The notes beneath the pieces are model-generated. The model was given only the letters and a program-made list of their open reading frames with translations. It made no database searches and was not told the DNA's origin. Positions 46,458 through 55,378 of a stretch of DNA of 64,000 bases are shown here, in pieces (within the stretch, counting starts at the first letter, position 1; each line of letters opens with the position of its first letter). Source of the DNA: Micromonospora sp. RP3T (GTDB lineage Bacteria > Actinomycetota > Actinomycetes > Mycobacteriales > Micromonosporaceae); assembly GCF_003027925.1 (NCBI RefSeq), contig NZ_PYPS01000015.1, positions 1 through 64,000 on the forward strand, read 5' to 3'. The translations under genes and the position numbers were made by a program.

Positions 46458-47318
46458 TCAGTTCAGTCCGCAGGCGGCCAGCGCGTCCAGGTTCGGGCGT
46501 GGCGCGCCGACCCGGTTGAAGGCGATCTCGATGCGGTCGAGCGCGGCGCCACGCTTGCTCTTCAGCGGGCCGAGGATGGCGTTGTCGATGAACGCCGGCC
46601 CGCCCTCGGGCCGGACCGCGAGCCGGGCCAGACGGGCGTTCGCCTCGGCGATCTGGTTGTCCAGTGTGGCCAGTTCGGCCCGCACCTGCGCCGCCGCCGC
46701 CGCGGGGACGGCGGGGAGCCGCACCCCGGGGCAGTTCACGGTCCGGGCCACCCCGGCCGCCGCCCCACCGTTCTGTCCGCCCCCACCGTTCTGTCCGCCG
46801 GCCCCGTTCTGTCCGCCGGCCCCGTTCTGTCCGCCGGTCGCGCCGCCCTGACCGGCACCGCCGTTGACGGCGCTCGGCACGCCGGCGGCGTTGAGTCCGC
46901 AGCCGGCCAGCGCGTCCAGGTTCGGGCGCTGCGCGCCGATCCGGTTGAAGGCGATCTCGATCCGGTCGAGCGCGGCGGTGCGCTTGTTCTTCAGCGGGCC
47001 GAGGATGGCGTTGTTGACGAAGTTCGGGCCGCCCTCGGGCTTGACCGCGAGCCGGGCCAGCCGCTCGTTCTGCCGGGCGATCTCCTGGTCCAGGTTGGCC
47101 AGTTCCCGTTCCACCTCGGCGTTCGCCGCCGCCGGCACCGCGGGCAGCTTGTCGCGAACCGTCGGGCAGTTCACGGTCTGTGCCGCGGCGGCCGGTGCGG
47201 CCGAGCCGCCGTTCTCGTCGGCGGACGCCAGTTGCAGTCCGCCGGCGAGCAGGAGCGCCGCGAGGACGCCCACCCCACCGAGTTTCAGGACCGCGTTGTT
47301 GCGCGTACCCCTGGCCAT
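46458..47318 (-). CDS. Secreted protein of two tandem homologous domains, family not recognised
   Basis: The 286-residue protein has a signal peptide (NNAVLKLGGVGVLAALLLAGGLQLASA). It then has two copies of a domain of about 95 residues, joined by a Gly/Gln/Asn-rich linker (GGQNGAGGQNGGGGQNGG). Each copy starts VNCPxVR and ends PNLDALAxCGLN, so the two cysteines probably pair, and each contains ARLARLAVxPEGGPxF and NAILGPLKxKRxAALDRIEIAFNRxGA. The conserved amphipathic helices suggest a helical binding domain. No catalytic motif is seen. ATG 47318 follows AAAGGAGAGG; the 66-codon upstream extension lacks coding character. Confidence 0.75.
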   Translation of the reverse strand: MARGTRNNAVLKLGGVGVLAALLLAGGLQLASADENGGSAAPAAAAQTVNCPTVRDKLPAVPAAANAEVERELANLDQEIARQNERLARLAVKPEGGPNFVNNAILGPLKNKRTAALDRIEIAFNRIGAQRPNLDALAGCGLNAAGVPSAVNGGAGQGGATGGQNGAGGQNGAGGQNGGGGQNGGAAAGVARTVNCPGVRLPAVPAAAAAQVRAELATLDNQIAEANARLARLAVRPEGGPAFIDNAILGPLKSKRGAALDRIEIAFNRVGAPRPNLDALAACGLN

Positions 47319-47676
47319 GCACCTCTCCTTTGGTTGACCTGGAGGGCCGGCGCGGCGTGTGCCGTGCCGCCGCTCCGCGGTGCGAAGTGAGACGCAGGAA
47401 TCGCCTCTCGTGCCCGCTCCGGCATCGCGGTTCCGGACGATGTCCCTGTCGGGGATGGGTACGGCCGGCGCGGCCGGATCGTTCAGTGTCGGGGCGGAGA
47501 TTGACCACATCGACATGCGTCAGTAGGATGCGCTGAAAGCGCTTTCACAGCGGGAGGCGTGACGGGCCCGTCGAGCACACGGGCGTCCGGGCAGCAGGAA
47601 GCCCCGCCGACGGCACCGACCGGGCATCGGTGTCGACGCCGGCGCGGCACCGAACCACCACCCGCAGGAGAATCCC
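47319..47676. promoter_or_regulatory. Divergent intergenic region with a 14-bp LacI/CcpA-type palindrome
   Basis: No gene is seen in this 358-base gap. The perfect palindrome TGAAAGCGCTTTCA at 47534-47547 lies 130 bases before the pectate-lyase start and is typical of LacI-family operators that control sugar-degrading enzymes. It differs from the arabinose-block palindromes. Confidence 0.6.
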
Positions 47677-49311
47677 ATGATCAACCGACAGCGCCGTGCG
47701 GCGTTGTGGACGTCCACGATCGCGGCGGCCGCGCTCGCCACCGGCGGCCTGGCGATGGGCGCGAACCCCGCCCAGGCCGCCGCCGGCTGCCGGGTCGACT
47801 ACGCGGTGACCGCGCAGTGGTCCGGCGGCTTCACCGCGAACGTCAACCTCACCAACCTCGGCGACCCGCTGAACGGCTGGACCGTCACCTGGAACTTCAG
47901 TGGCGGCCAGACCGTCAGCCAGGCCTGGGGCGCCGACATCACCCAGACCGGCGCGTCGGTCCGGGCCGCCAACGTCAGCTACAACGGCAGCCTCGGCACG
48001 AACGCGACCACGTCGTTCGGCTTCAACGGCGGCTGGAACAACACCAGCAACCCGGTCCCCGCCTCGTTCGCGGTCAACGGCGTCCTCTGCGGCGGGGCGA
48101 TCCCCACCGACCCCGGGGGGACGCTCACCCCGCCGCCCGGGCCGACGACCCCGCCGCCCTCGCCCACCACCCCGCCGCCCTCGCCCACCACCCCGCCACC
48201 GTCGCCCACCACGCCACCGCCGACCAGCGGCGCGGTGTACGCCGCGCCGAACGGCACCGCCGGCGCGGCCGGCACCCAGGCCAACCCCACCACGATCGCC
48301 GCCGCGATCACCCGGGTCGGCGCGGGCGGCACGATCTATCTGCGGGGCGGCACCTACAACCTGGCCCAGACCGTCACCATCGCCGCCGGCAACAACGGCA
48401 CCGCGAGCGCCCGCAAGAACCTGTACGCGTACCCGGGCGAGACGCCGATCCTCAACTTCTCCGCGATGACCGAGGACCCCGCCAACCGGGGTCTCGCGCT
48501 GAACGCGTCCTGGTGGCACGTGCGGGGGATCGTGGTGGAACGCGCCGGTGACAACGGCATCTTCGTCGGCGGCAGCAACAACGTCATCGAGCGCACGGTG
48601 ACCCGGTTCAACCGCGACAGCGGCCTGCAACTGTCCCGGATCGCCTCCAGCACCCCGCGTGACCAGTGGCCGGCCAACAACCTCATGGTCAGCGTCGAGT
48701 CGCACGACAACGCCGACTCCGACGGCGAGGACGCCGACGGGTTCGCCGCCAAGCTCACCGTCGGCACCGGCAACGTCTTCCGGTACGCGGTGTCCCATAA
48801 CAACATCGACGACGGCTGGGACCTGTACACCAAGACCGACACCGGCGCGATCGGCCCGGTGACCATCGAGGACTCCCTCTCCTACAACAACGGCACGCTG
48901 AGCAACGGCACGCAGAACGGCAACGGTGACCGCAATGGCTTCAAGCTCGGCGGCGAGGACATCGCGGTCAACCACACCGTCCGGCGCACCATCGCGTACC
49001 GCAACGGCAAGCACGGGTTCACCTACAACCGGAACCCGGGCTCGATGACGATCTCCAACAACCTGAGCATCGACAACACCGAGCGCAACTTCTCGTTCGA
49101 CGCGGGCACCTCGGTCTTCCGCACCAACACGTCCTGCCGCAGCGGCAGCGGGTCGACCGACAAGACGATCGGCAACGTGGACGGCTCGAACCAGTTCTGG
49201 TCCGGCGCCAACGGCTCCCGCTGCGCCACCTACGCCGGCGCCCTGGGCTGGTCCTTCGCCGCCGACGGCCGCCTGGTCGTCACGCTCGGCGGCCGCACCG
49301 TCTCCCTGTAG
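47677..49311 (+). CDS. Secreted PL9-type pectate lyase with N-terminal CBM2
   Basis: The 544-residue protein has a signal peptide, a CBM2 module (residues about 34-140, CRVDYAVTAQWSGGF ... VNGVLCGG), a PPPSPTT linker and a right-handed beta-helix lyase. The PL9 calcium site of Dickeya Pel9A is matched by Asp354 (ADGFAAK), Asp378, Asp379 and Asp382 (IDDGWDLY) with identical spacing, and the catalytic Lys is Lys423 in FKLGG. It should cleave pectate by beta-elimination outside the cell. The CBM2 is at the N-terminus, unlike the C-terminal copies at the window start. It starts at ATG 47677 after GCAGGAGAA. A LacI-type palindrome lies upstream. Confidence 0.9.
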   Translation: MINRQRRAALWTSTIAAAALATGGLAMGANPAQAAAGCRVDYAVTAQWSGGFTANVNLTNLGDPLNGWTVTWNFSGGQTVSQAWGADITQTGASVRAANVSYNGSLGTNATTSFGFNGGWNNTSNPVPASFAVNGVLCGGAIPTDPGGTLTPPPGPTTPPPSPTTPPPSPTTPPPSPTTPPPTSGAVYAAPNGTAGAAGTQANPTTIAAAITRVGAGGTIYLRGGTYNLAQTVTIAAGNNGTASARKNLYAYPGETPILNFSAMTEDPANRGLALNASWWHVRGIVVERAGDNGIFVGGSNNVIERTVTRFNRDSGLQLSRIASSTPRDQWPANNLMVSVESHDNADSDGEDADGFAAKLTVGTGNVFRYAVSHNNIDDGWDLYTKTDTGAIGPVTIEDSLSYNNGTLSNGTQNGNGDRNGFKLGGEDIAVNHTVRRTIAYRNGKHGFTYNRNPGSMTISNNLSIDNTERNFSFDAGTSVFRTNTSCRSGSGSTDKTIGNVDGSNQFWSGANGSRCATYAGALGWSFAADGRLVVTLGGRTVSL

Positions 49312-49332
49312 GTCCGCTCCGGCCACCCGCGT

Positions 49333-49407
49333 CGTCGATCTTGCGGTTGCCGCCCCGACAATCCCGGCAAGAGGTACGGGTCTCGGGCCGCAACCGCAAG
49401 ATCGACG
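49333..49407. repeat. Long inverted repeat after the pectate lyase
   Basis: Perfect 18-bp arms CGTCGATCTTGCGGTTGC (49333-49350) and its complement (49390-49407) around a 39-base loop. It lies 21 bases after the lyase stop. It may terminate transcription or be one copy of a dispersed intergenic palindrome. Confidence 0.6.
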
Positions 49408-49447
49408 CTGGCTGCCGAGGTGCGTCGACGTGAAATCCGAGGGCGGC

Positions 49448-49485
49448 TTGACAGGGTGATCAGTGGTTAGGTTAGCCTAACCTTT
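49448..49485 (+). promoter_or_regulatory. Iron-box (DtxR/IdeR type) promoter of the siderophore importer
   Basis: TTGACA at 49448-49453 is followed by the 19-base iron box TTAGGTTAGCCTAACCTTT (49467-49485), very close to the actinobacterial DmdR/IdeR consensus. The box covers the likely -10 (TAGCCT, 49473-49478) and abuts the GTG start, so iron-loaded repressor would block transcription and the message may be leaderless. Confidence 0.82.
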
Positions 49486-50301
49486 GTGACGAGCGGAACG
49501 GTGCGGGCCGACGGCCTGCGGGGCAGTGCGCTGCACCTGGGCTACCACGGCACCACCGTGGTGCACGACGCGGCCATCACGCTGCGACCGGCGGCGGTGA
49601 CCGCGTTGGTCGGGCCGAACGGCAGCGGCAAGTCCACGCTGCTGCGCGGGCTGGCCCGGCTGCACCCGCTCCAGCACGGCGAGATCGTGCTCGCCGACGG
49701 CACCCCGGCCCGCGCGCTGTCGGCGCGCGACTTCGCCCGCCGGGTCACGCTGCTGGCGCAGAGCCGCCCCACCCCGAGCGGCGTCACCGTCCGGGACGTG
49801 GTCGGCTACGGCCGGCACCCGTACCGGCAGCGGTGGCGGGCCGGCGACCCGGACGGCCCGGCCGCGATCGACCGGGCCATGACGGTGACCGGCGTGGCCG
49901 CCATGGCCGACCGACCCGTCGACGCGTTGTCCGGCGGTGAACTCCAGCGGGTCTGGCTGGCCACCTGCCTGGCCCAGGACACCGCCGTGCTGCTGCTGGA
50001 CGAGCCGACCACGTTCCTCGACCTGCGCTACCAGGTGGAGATCCTCGACCTGGTGCGCGACCTCGCCGACACCGCCGGCGTGGCCGTCGGCGTGGTGCTG
50101 CACGACCTCAACCAGGCCGCCGCCGTCGCCGACCACGTCGTGCTGCTGCACTCCGGTCGAGTACGTGGCGCCGGGACCCCGCGCGAGGTGTTCACCGAGG
50201 CGGCGCTCACCGAGGCGTACGGCATCCGCGTCGAGGTGACCGCCGACCCGGTCACCGGCCTGCTCTCCACCCGCCCAGTGGGCAAACACCACAAGTCCTG
50301 A
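49486..50301 (+). CDS. Ferric-siderophore ABC transporter ATP-binding protein (FecE/FepC type)
   Basis: The 271-residue ATPase has Walker A GPNGSGKST, LLAQSRPTPSGVTVRDVVGYGRHPY (characteristic of iron-siderophore ATPases, read in parts), signature LSGGELQRV and Walker B VLLLDEPTTFLDLRYQ, then VLHDLNQAAAVAD. It is the first gene of an iron-box-controlled operon with binding protein, fused permease and reductase. GTG 49486 directly follows the iron box. Substrate is a ferric siderophore; ferrioxamine from the nearby des genes is a good guess. Confidence 0.92.
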   Translation: MTSGTVRADGLRGSALHLGYHGTTVVHDAAITLRPAAVTALVGPNGSGKSTLLRGLARLHPLQHGEIVLADGTPARALSARDFARRVTLLAQSRPTPSGVTVRDVVGYGRHPYRQRWRAGDPDGPAAIDRAMTVTGVAAMADRPVDALSGGELQRVWLATCLAQDTAVLLLDEPTTFLDLRYQVEILDLVRDLADTAGVAVGVVLHDLNQAAAVADHVVLLHSGRVRGAGTPREVFTEAALTEAYGIRVEVTADPVTGLLSTRPVGKHHKS

Positions 50302-50318
50302 CGACAGAAGAGAAACCC

Positions 50319-51305
50319 ATGTTGCGTACCCGTCTGACCCTGCTGGCCGCCGCCGCGACCGCGCTGCTGATCGCCGGCTGCGGCACCACCGAGACGCCCG
50401 CCGCCGCACCGTCCCCCTCCGACGCCACCGCCACCGGCCCGGTCACCGTCACCGACAGCCGCGGCAAGGCGATCACGCTGAAGAACCCGGCCGCCAAGGT
50501 GGTCGGCCTGGAGTGGGGCGAGGTGGAGATGCTCGTCGGCCTCGGCGTGATGCCGGTCGGCGTGGCCGACCCCAAGGGGTACGCCACCTGGGTCACCGCC
50601 GCCCCGCTCGACCCGGGCGTCAAGGACGTCGGCACCCGGGGCGAGCCGAGCGTCGACGCCATCGTGGCGCTCCAGCCGGACCTGGTGGTGATGGAGGCCG
50701 AGCGCGGCGCCGCGATCGTCACCCAACTGGAGAAATACGTTCCGGTGCTGGTCACCAAGGGCAGCGACGCCGCCGACAACCTCGCCCGGATGCGGTCCGA
50801 CCTCACCATGATCGCCACCGCCACCGGACGCACCGCGCAGGCCGAGAAGCTGCTCGCCGACTTCGACGCCACGCTCGCCGACGGGCGGAAGAAGATCGCC
50901 GACGCCGGCGCGGCCGGCCGACAGTTCGCCTTCGCCGACGGCTGGAAGGAGGGCAGCACGGTCTCCATCCGGATGTTCGGTCAGGGCGCGCTCGTCTCCC
51001 AGCTCGGCATCCAACTCGGTCTGAAGAACGCCTGGACCGGCAAGACCGACGAGATGTGGGGCCTGGGCCAGACCGACGTCGAAGGGCTCACCGTCCTCAA
51101 GGGACAGGACCTGCACTTCTTCTACAACGCCTCGGACGGTCAGGACGTCTTCGCCGGCGGCCTCGCCGGCAACGCGATCTGGCGCTCCCTGCCGTTCGTG
51201 CAGCAGAACAAGCTGCACAAGATGCCGAACGGCATCTGGACGTTCGGCGGCACCCTGTCCGCGAAGCAGTACGTCGACCAGCTCGTCGCCGTCTACACGG
51301 CCTGA
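50319..51305 (+). CDS. Ferric-siderophore-binding lipoprotein (FecB/FhuD-like)
   Basis: The 328-residue protein has a lipoprotein signal with lipobox LIAGC and a class III periplasmic-binding fold: VTVTDSRGKAITLKNPAAKVVGLEWGEVEMLVGLG, then EPSVDAIVALQPDLVVME and a C-terminal lobe. It starts 17 bases after the ATPase gene and ends 5 bases before the permease gene, so no attenuating hairpin is present here, unlike the three other importers in the window. It captures the iron complex at the outer face of the membrane. Confidence 0.9.
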   Translation: MLRTRLTLLAAAATALLIAGCGTTETPAAAPSPSDATATGPVTVTDSRGKAITLKNPAAKVVGLEWGEVEMLVGLGVMPVGVADPKGYATWVTAAPLDPGVKDVGTRGEPSVDAIVALQPDLVVMEAERGAAIVTQLEKYVPVLVTKGSDAADNLARMRSDLTMIATATGRTAQAEKLLADFDATLADGRKKIADAGAAGRQFAFADGWKEGSTVSIRMFGQGALVSQLGIQLGLKNAWTGKTDEMWGLGQTDVEGLTVLKGQDLHFFYNASDGQDVFAGGLAGNAIWRSLPFVQQNKLHKMPNGIWTFGGTLSAKQYVDQLVAVYTA

Positions 51306-51310
51306 GCCCG

Positions 51311-53410
51311 ATGATCGCCACCGTCGTACCGGAGCCGGCCACCCGGCCGGCCCCGGTCGGGCCGCCGCCGGCCCGCCGCCGGGTCGCCGGCGCGTTCCTG
51401 CTCGCCGCCGCGCTGCTGGTCGCGGTCACCGCGGTGCACCTCACCCAGGGCACGTCGTCGGTGGGCGCGCTCGACCTGCTCCGGCTGCTCACCGGCGCGG
51501 ACGACGAGACCGCCCGGGTGCTTGTCGCCTCCCGGCTGCCGCGCCTGCTCACCGGTCTGGCGGTCGGCGTGGCGCTCGGGTTCGCCGGCGCGGCGCTCCA
51601 GTCCACCACCCGCAACCCGCTCGCCTCGCCGGACACGCTCGCCGTGAACGCCGGCGCGCACCTGGCGATCGTGACCACCGCCGCGTTCGGCATCGCGCTG
51701 CCGGCGCTGCCCGCCGGCGGACTGGCGTTCTGCGGCGGGCTGGCCGCCGCCGCGCTGGTGATGCTGCTGTCCGCCGGCGGCCAGGCCGCGACCACCCGGC
51801 TGATCCTCGCCGGCTCGGCCACCGCGATGGCGCTCGCCTCGCTCACCATGCTGCTCCTGCTGCTGTTCGAGCAGGCCACCATCGGGCTGTTCGCCTGGGG
51901 CAACGGCTCGCTCGTGCAGGGCGACCTGGTGGCGGTCACCCAGCTCGGCCCGGTGATCGTGGTCGCCGGGCTGCTGCTGGTCGCGCTCGGGCACCGGCTG
52001 GACCTGCTCGCCCTCGGCGACGACACCGCCACGGTGCTCGGGCTGGACGTGCGCCGGACCCGGCTCGTCGTGGTGCTGCTCGCGGTGCTGCTCTCCGCCG
52101 CGGCGGTCACCCTCGCCGGCCCGATCGGCTTCGTCGGGCTCGGCGCGCCGGTGATCGTCCGACTGCTCGGCCGGTGGGTGCCCGAGGTGCACCGGCACCG
52201 GGTGCTGCTGCCGCTGGCCGGCCTGGTCGGCGTGATCATCGTGCTCGGCTCCGACGTGCTGCTGCGGGCCGTGCTCGGCGGGCAGGCCGGGGTGGAGGTG
52301 CCCACCGGCGTGGTCACCACGCTGTTCGGCGCGGTGCTGCTGGTCTGGCTGGCCCGCCGGCACCGCGACGCCGGGCCCACCCGGCAACCCCCGGGCGGCC
52401 ACGCCGCCGTCCGCTCCCGCGCCGTGCACAGCACTGTCGTCACGGTCTGCGCGGTCGCGGTCGTCGCGGCGCTGGTGGTGGGCATGCTCGCCGGGGACAC
52501 GTGGGTGCTGCTCGGCGACATCGTCAACTGGCTCCGGGGGCGCACCGGGCCGGCGTACACCTTCGTGCTGGACGCGCGCTGGCCGCGCGTCACGGCGGCG
52601 CTGCTGGCCGGCGCGGCCCTCGCCCTGGCCGGCACCACCGTGCAGGCGGTCTGCCGCAACCCGCTCGCGGAGCCGGGCATCCTCGGCATCACCGGCGGCG
52701 CGGGGATCGGCGCGGTGGCGCTGCTGACGTTCGCCCCGACGGCCGGCGTGCTCGCGCTCTCCGGCGCGGCCGGACTCGGCGCGGTGGCCGCGTTCGCGCT
52801 GGTCTACGGGCTGGCGCGGCGGCGCGGGCTGAACTCCGACCGGCTCGTCCTGATCGGCTTCGCGGTCTGGCAGGGCGGCGCCGCGGTCATCACGTTCATC
52901 GTGGTCTCCTCCGACCCGTGGAACACCGGCAAGGCGCTGACCTGGCTGTCCGGCTCCACCTACGGGCGGACCGCGCCGCAGGTGCTGCCGGTGGCGCTGG
53001 CCCTGCTGGTCGCCGTGCCGGTGGTGGCCGCGGTACGCCGGGAACTGGACCTGCTGGCGCTCGACGACGACACGCCCCGGGTGCTCGGCGTCCGGCTGGA
53101 ACGCGCCCGGCTGGTCGCGCTCGGCCTGGCCGCGCTGCTCACCGCCACCGCCGTGTCGGCGGTCGGCGTGATCGGCTTCGTCGGCCTGGTCGCGCCGCAC
53201 GCCGCGCGGGCGCTTGTCGGCGGCCGGCACACCCGCGTGCTGCCGGTGGCGGTGCTGCTCGGCGCCACGCTGGTCAGCCTCGCCGACACGCTCGGCCGCA
53301 CCGTCATCGCCCCGGCGCAGGTCCCCGCCGGCCTGGTCACCGCACTGATCGGCACCCCCTACTTCGTCTGGCTGCTGTGGCGCTCCCGCGCCGCCGCCGG
53401 CGCCCGCTGA
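51311..53410 (+). CDS. Fused FecC-FecD-type siderophore permease (two permease units in one chain)
   Basis: The 699-residue membrane protein contains two complete FecCD units. Unit 1 (about 25-345) has PRLLTGLAVGVALGFAGAALQ, TTRNPLASPDTL and GPIGFVGLGAPVIVRLL. Unit 2 (about 365-695) has PRVTAALLAGAALALAGTTVQ, VCRNPLAEPGILG and GVIGFVGLVAPHAARALVG. Each unit carries the coupling motif that docks on the ATPase. This is the FhuB arrangement, whereas most actinomycete systems use two separate genes. The basic linker near residues 350-370 joins the halves. ATG 51311 is 5 bases after the binding-protein stop. Confidence 0.92.
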   Translation: MIATVVPEPATRPAPVGPPPARRRVAGAFLLAAALLVAVTAVHLTQGTSSVGALDLLRLLTGADDETARVLVASRLPRLLTGLAVGVALGFAGAALQSTTRNPLASPDTLAVNAGAHLAIVTTAAFGIALPALPAGGLAFCGGLAAAALVMLLSAGGQAATTRLILAGSATAMALASLTMLLLLLFEQATIGLFAWGNGSLVQGDLVAVTQLGPVIVVAGLLLVALGHRLDLLALGDDTATVLGLDVRRTRLVVVLLAVLLSAAAVTLAGPIGFVGLGAPVIVRLLGRWVPEVHRHRVLLPLAGLVGVIIVLGSDVLLRAVLGGQAGVEVPTGVVTTLFGAVLLVWLARRHRDAGPTRQPPGGHAAVRSRAVHSTVVTVCAVAVVAALVVGMLAGDTWVLLGDIVNWLRGRTGPAYTFVLDARWPRVTAALLAGAALALAGTTVQAVCRNPLAEPGILGITGGAGIGAVALLTFAPTAGVLALSGAAGLGAVAAFALVYGLARRRGLNSDRLVLIGFAVWQGGAAVITFIVVSSDPWNTGKALTWLSGSTYGRTAPQVLPVALALLVAVPVVAAVRRELDLLALDDDTPRVLGVRLERARLVALGLAALLTATAVSAVGVIGFVGLVAPHAARALVGGRHTRVLPVAVLLGATLVSLADTLGRTVIAPAQVPAGLVTALIGTPYFVWLLWRSRAAAGAR

Positions 53411-53428
53411 GCCCGAGAGGACGTCACC

Positions 53429-54331
53429 ATGACCAGCACCCTGGCCGCCGCGCCGTGGCGCGTGTTCACCGTCGAGGTCCGCGCGCTGCGCCGGCTCGGC
53501 CCGTCGTTCCTGCGCGTCACGTTCACCGGACCGGACCTGGACCGGTTCGCCGACAACGGCTACGACCAGCGGATCAAGCTGGCGCTGCCGCTGGTGGACG
53601 GCGGCGCGGCGGAACTGCCCGCGGGACCGGACTGGTACCAGCGGTGGCGGGACCTGCCGCCGGAGGAACGCAGCCCGATCCGCACCTACACGGTCCGGGC
53701 GGCCCGGCCGGCGGCGTACGAGATCGACGTGGACGTGGCGCTGCACGGCGACGGCGGCCCGGCCACCCGGTGGGCCCGTCGCGCCCGCCTCGGTGACCGG
53801 CTCGCGCTCGTCGGTCCGGACGCGGGCTGGCCGGGCGGGCACGGCGGCGTCGAGTTCCGCCCGCCGGCCGGCGCGACGCTGCTGCTGGCCGGCGACGAGA
53901 CCGCCGCGCCGGCGATCTGCGCGATCCTGGACCGGCTGCCGGCCGACGCGCACGGCCATGCCGTGGTGGAGGTGCCGACGGCGGGGGACGTGCTGCCGGG
54001 TCGCGTCCCGGCCGGCGTGACGGTGACCTGGCTGCCCCGGGGCGGCGCCCCGCACGGCAGCCGGCTCACCGAGGCGGTGACCGCGCTCGCCGCCCGGCTG
54101 TTGCCGCCGCCCGCGTCGCCGGCCGGCCCGCCGCCGGCCGAGGTGGACGTCGACCGGGACGTCCTCTGGGAGGTGCCGGAGCGGCCGGCCGACGCCCCGC
54201 TCTACGCCTGGCTGGCCGGCGAGGCCGCGGTGATCCGGGGGCTGCGCCGGCACCTGGTCACCGATCGAGGGCTCGACCGTCGGGCGGTGGCGTTCATGGG
54301 CTACTGGCGGGCCGGTCGGGCCGAGTGCTGA
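53429..54331 (+). CDS. Siderophore-interacting protein (FAD-dependent ferric-siderophore reductase)
   Basis: The 300-residue protein is of the ViuB/SIP family. An FAD-binding barrel carries RTYTVRAARPAAYEIDVDVALHG and the following WARRARLGDRLALVGPDAG, and a NAD(P)H-like domain carries LLLAGDETAAPAICAILDRLP and WLAGEAAVIRGLRRHLV. It would reduce ferric siderophore in the cytoplasm and free the iron. It lies 18 bases after the permease gene behind CGAGAGGA and completes the import operon. It is convergent with an AraC-family gene; only four bases separate the stops. Confidence 0.93.
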   Translation: MTSTLAAAPWRVFTVEVRALRRLGPSFLRVTFTGPDLDRFADNGYDQRIKLALPLVDGGAAELPAGPDWYQRWRDLPPEERSPIRTYTVRAARPAAYEIDVDVALHGDGGPATRWARRARLGDRLALVGPDAGWPGGHGGVEFRPPAGATLLLAGDETAAPAICAILDRLPADAHGHAVVEVPTAGDVLPGRVPAGVTVTWLPRGGAPHGSRLTEAVTALAARLLPPPASPAGPPPAEVDVDRDVLWEVPERPADAPLYAWLAGEAAVIRGLRRHLVTDRGLDRRAVAFMGYWRAGRAEC

Positions 54332-54335
54332 CCGG

Positions 54336-55304
54336 TCACCCGCGTAGCGTCTCGCGCGGCGGCCGGCCGTACGCGTCGCGGTAGGCGGCGGCGAACCGGC
54401 CGGGGCTGGTCCAACCCCAGCGGCGGGCGATGCCGGCGACCGTCTCGCCGCCGCCCGGCTCGGCGGCGAGCAGGTCCCGGTGCGCCCGCTCCAACCGCAC
54501 CCGGCGCAGGTAGGCGGTCGGGCTCCGGCCGTCGTGCCGCTGGAACGCGGCCTGCAACCCGCGCGCTCCGACGCCGCAGGCGGCGGCGACCTCGGCCACG
54601 GTGACCGGCTCGGCGGCGTGCTCGTCCAGCCAGGCCCGCGCCCGCCGCACCACGGCCGGTGTCATCCGGCGCGGTTGCGGCAGGTAGCCGGCGTTCATGG
54701 TGGTGTTCGGGAACACGGTGAGCGCGGTGGCCGCCGCCAGGTCGGCCAGCGACGCCCGCAGGATCGGCTGTTCGAGCGCGTCGTCGCCCAACCCGTGCAG
54801 GTATGCGGAGAGCTGGGTCCAGGCCCGAGACGTGGCCGCCGACACCGGCGCGAGGCCGAGGAACCGGAAGTCGGCCGCCGTGGTCTCCGTCCGGGTCGTC
54901 GCGACGTGCGCCACCTGCTCGTGCGGCAGCCGGATCATGGTGCCGACCACGTCGGTCCAGCCCAGCACCGACGGGCGCAGCGGATAGCGGGCGACCGCGC
55001 CGGCCGGGGCCACCAGCTCCTCGTCGCCGTCGGCGAACCGGAACCGGCCGCGCAGCACGTGCACGGTCATGAAATCGGGGTACGGCCCGGTGCGCGCCCG
55101 CGCGTCCATGGAGTGCACGATCCGGTCCAGCCCGAGCGAACCGGCCTGCACGGTGCGCAGCGCGAAGCGGAAGCCCTGACGGGAGCCGGCGAAGCGGGGC
55201 CGGTGTTCGGCGTACGCGTCGGCGATCGTGTGGTGGGCGAGATCCGGGTCCCGGGTCACCAGTTCGAACCGTCGCACCGGGACGGTGCCCCCTCCGGTAG
55301 TCAT
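54336..55304 (-). CDS. AraC-family regulator, paralogue 1
   Basis: The 322-residue protein has an N-terminal effector region of about 190 residues (RFELVTRDPDLAHHTIADAYAEHRPRF, HSMDARARTGPYPDFMTVHVLRG) and a C-terminal double helix-turn-helix (VAEVAAACGVGARGLQAAFQRHDGRSPTAYLRRVRL, then VAGIARRWGWTSPGRFAAAYRDAYG, read in parts). ATG 55304 is chosen since upstream codons lack the conserved start. The C-terminal 40 residues are almost identical to those of paralogue 2, also at DNA level. Target and inducer are unknown. Confidence 0.85.
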   Translation of the reverse strand: MTTGGGTVPVRRFELVTRDPDLAHHTIADAYAEHRPRFAGSRQGFRFALRTVQAGSLGLDRIVHSMDARARTGPYPDFMTVHVLRGRFRFADGDEELVAPAGAVARYPLRPSVLGWTDVVGTMIRLPHEQVAHVATTRTETTAADFRFLGLAPVSAATSRAWTQLSAYLHGLGDDALEQPILRASLADLAAATALTVFPNTTMNAGYLPQPRRMTPAVVRRARAWLDEHAAEPVTVAEVAAACGVGARGLQAAFQRHDGRSPTAYLRRVRLERAHRDLLAAEPGGGETVAGIARRWGWTSPGRFAAAYRDAYGRPPRETLRG

Positions 55305-55378
55305 GATCCGTGTCTCCGTCCGGTCGGGCCCTTCCGGGAAGAACGCGTGAGCGCCCGATCCGCAACGGGTCGTCGGCG

